From contig CAZFOR010000013.1 of NCBI GenBank assembly GCA_964520895.1, positions 1-23,298 on the forward strand: a DNA stretch of 23,298 nt. Direction: 5' to 3'. Source of the DNA: SIG350 sp964520895 (lineage in GTDB: Bacteria > Bacillota > Clostridia > TANB77 > SIG350). The notes beneath the pieces are model-generated. The model was not told the DNA's origin. It worked only from the letters and a program-made list of their open reading frames with translations, and searched no databases. Positions within the stretch are counted from its first letter, which is position 1. Each line of letters opens with the position of its first letter. Both the position numbers and the translations under genes were made by a program. Below, piece after piece: positions 22,726 to 23,298 of this stretch.

Positions 22726-23253
22726 ATGAAATATATAATAAGTGGAAAAAACATTGAACTTACAGAAGCATTAAAAGATTATGCCGAGGAAAAAATAGGT
22801 AAACTTGAAAAAATATTAAGTGGTGAAATAGAAGCAATAATTACAATGAGTACAGAAAGAAATATGCAAAAAGTTGAAATTCAATTAAATGCACCAGGGG
22901 AAACATTTAGAGGAGAATTAGAAGATGCTGATATGTATGCTGCTATAGATAAATTAGTAGATGTTTTACAAGGACAAATAAGAAAAAGCAAAGACAAAAA
23001 AGACAAAATGATTAAAAATGAAACAATTAGAGAAAAAGAAGCTATTTCTAATATTGAGAAAAGTGTTGAAAAAGGTCAAATTGTAAAATATGAAACATAT
23101 TCTTTAAAACCAATTGGAATTGAAGATGCAAAAATTATTTTAGAAGGTACAAAAGATGTATTCTTCACTTTTGTAAATATTGATACAAATAAAGTAAATA
23201 TTATATTTAGAACAAAAGATGGTAATTTTGGAATTGTTGAACCAAATGTATAG
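22726..23253 (+). CDS. hpf: ribosome hibernation-promoting factor, long form
   Basis: Long HPF joins 70S ribosomes into inactive 100S dimers in starvation and protects them. The N-terminal S30AE domain (1-100, MKYIISGKNIELTEALKDYA, then KVEIQLNAPGETFRGE, DMYAAIDKLVDVLQGQIRKS) binds the decoding centre. A charged linker leads to the C-terminal dimerisation domain (about 118-175, IVKYETYSLKPIGIEDAKI, NKVNIIFRTKDGNFGIVEP). The 175-residue length is that of the Gram-positive long form. The usual 'F.LKPM..EEA' motif is KPIGIEDA here. A strong AAGGAGGAG ribosome binding site precedes the ATG. It follows the zinc-ribbon gene and ends in a terminator. Confidence 0.97.
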   Translation: MKYIISGKNIELTEALKDYAEEKIGKLEKILSGEIEAIITMSTERNMQKVEIQLNAPGETFRGELEDADMYAAIDKLVDVLQGQIRKSKDKKDKMIKNETIREKEAISNIEKSVEKGQIVKYETYSLKPIGIEDAKIILEGTKDVFFTFVNIDTNKVNIIFRTKDGNFGIVEPNV

Positions 23254-23262
23254 TAAACATGT

Positions 23263-23295
23263 AAATAGCATAAAGTAAGACTTTGTGCTATTTTG
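23263..23295 (+). terminator. intrinsic terminator after hpf
   Basis: AAATAGCATAAAGT (23263-23276) pairs with ACTTTGTGCTATTT (23280-23293), one G-T pair, 3-base loop, followed by T. Confidence 0.85.
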
Positions 23296-23298
23296 CTA

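Overview
The window looks like chromosome from a very A/T-rich, low-GC Gram-positive bacterium of the class Clostridia. The evidence is a one-piece Gram-positive PolC, a long-form ribosome hibernation factor with a C-terminal dimerisation domain, a BofC-like protein, AGGAGG-type ribosome binding sites before nearly every gene, strong AGA/TTA/ATA codon bias, and TGA used as stop. No tRNA, rRNA, insertion sequence or CRISPR array was seen.

Left part (1-8185). The window opens with the metallo-beta-lactamase domain of a ComEC-like competence protein, possibly cut or frameshifted at its 5' end. Two small proteins follow, one BofC-like and one resembling the middle of a Mur ligase. Next comes an unexplained G/C-richer transcription unit (about 2018-2220) with its own strong promoter and terminator. 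lexA follows, with a LexA-type palindrome between its -35 and -10, and a prepilin-like gene 10 bp behind it. A bidirectional terminator separates these from a minus-strand pair, an NfeD-like gene and a stomatin/SPFH gene. Then come an orphan helical protein with its own promoter and terminator, a membrane-anchored GH18 glycosidase, and an unrecognised 307-residue protein whose ribosome binding site lies inside a hairpin.

Middle part (8186-14328). greA and pyrG each have a promoter, and the pyrG leader holds an attenuator-like hairpin. A lipoprotein follows, then efp, a CD1247-like zinc-ribbon protein, miaB and a membrane-anchored protein of unknown role.

Right part (14329-23298). polC is followed in the same direction by two leucine-rich-repeat proteins, the second with a transglutaminase-like domain that keeps Cys-His-Asp, and by a DUF1294 membrane protein. 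After a terminator and a strong promoter with an odd leader comes a small four-helix membrane protein. The window ends with a two-gene unit, a 55-residue zinc-ribbon protein and hpf, closed by a terminator.

Most named genes are housekeeping: SOS control, transcript rescue, CTP synthesis, translation, tRNA modification, replication and ribosome hibernation. The least explained parts are the G/C-richer RNA or small gene near 2.1 kb, the LRR/transglutaminase pair behind polC, the Mur-like protein without a P-loop, and several regulatory leaders.
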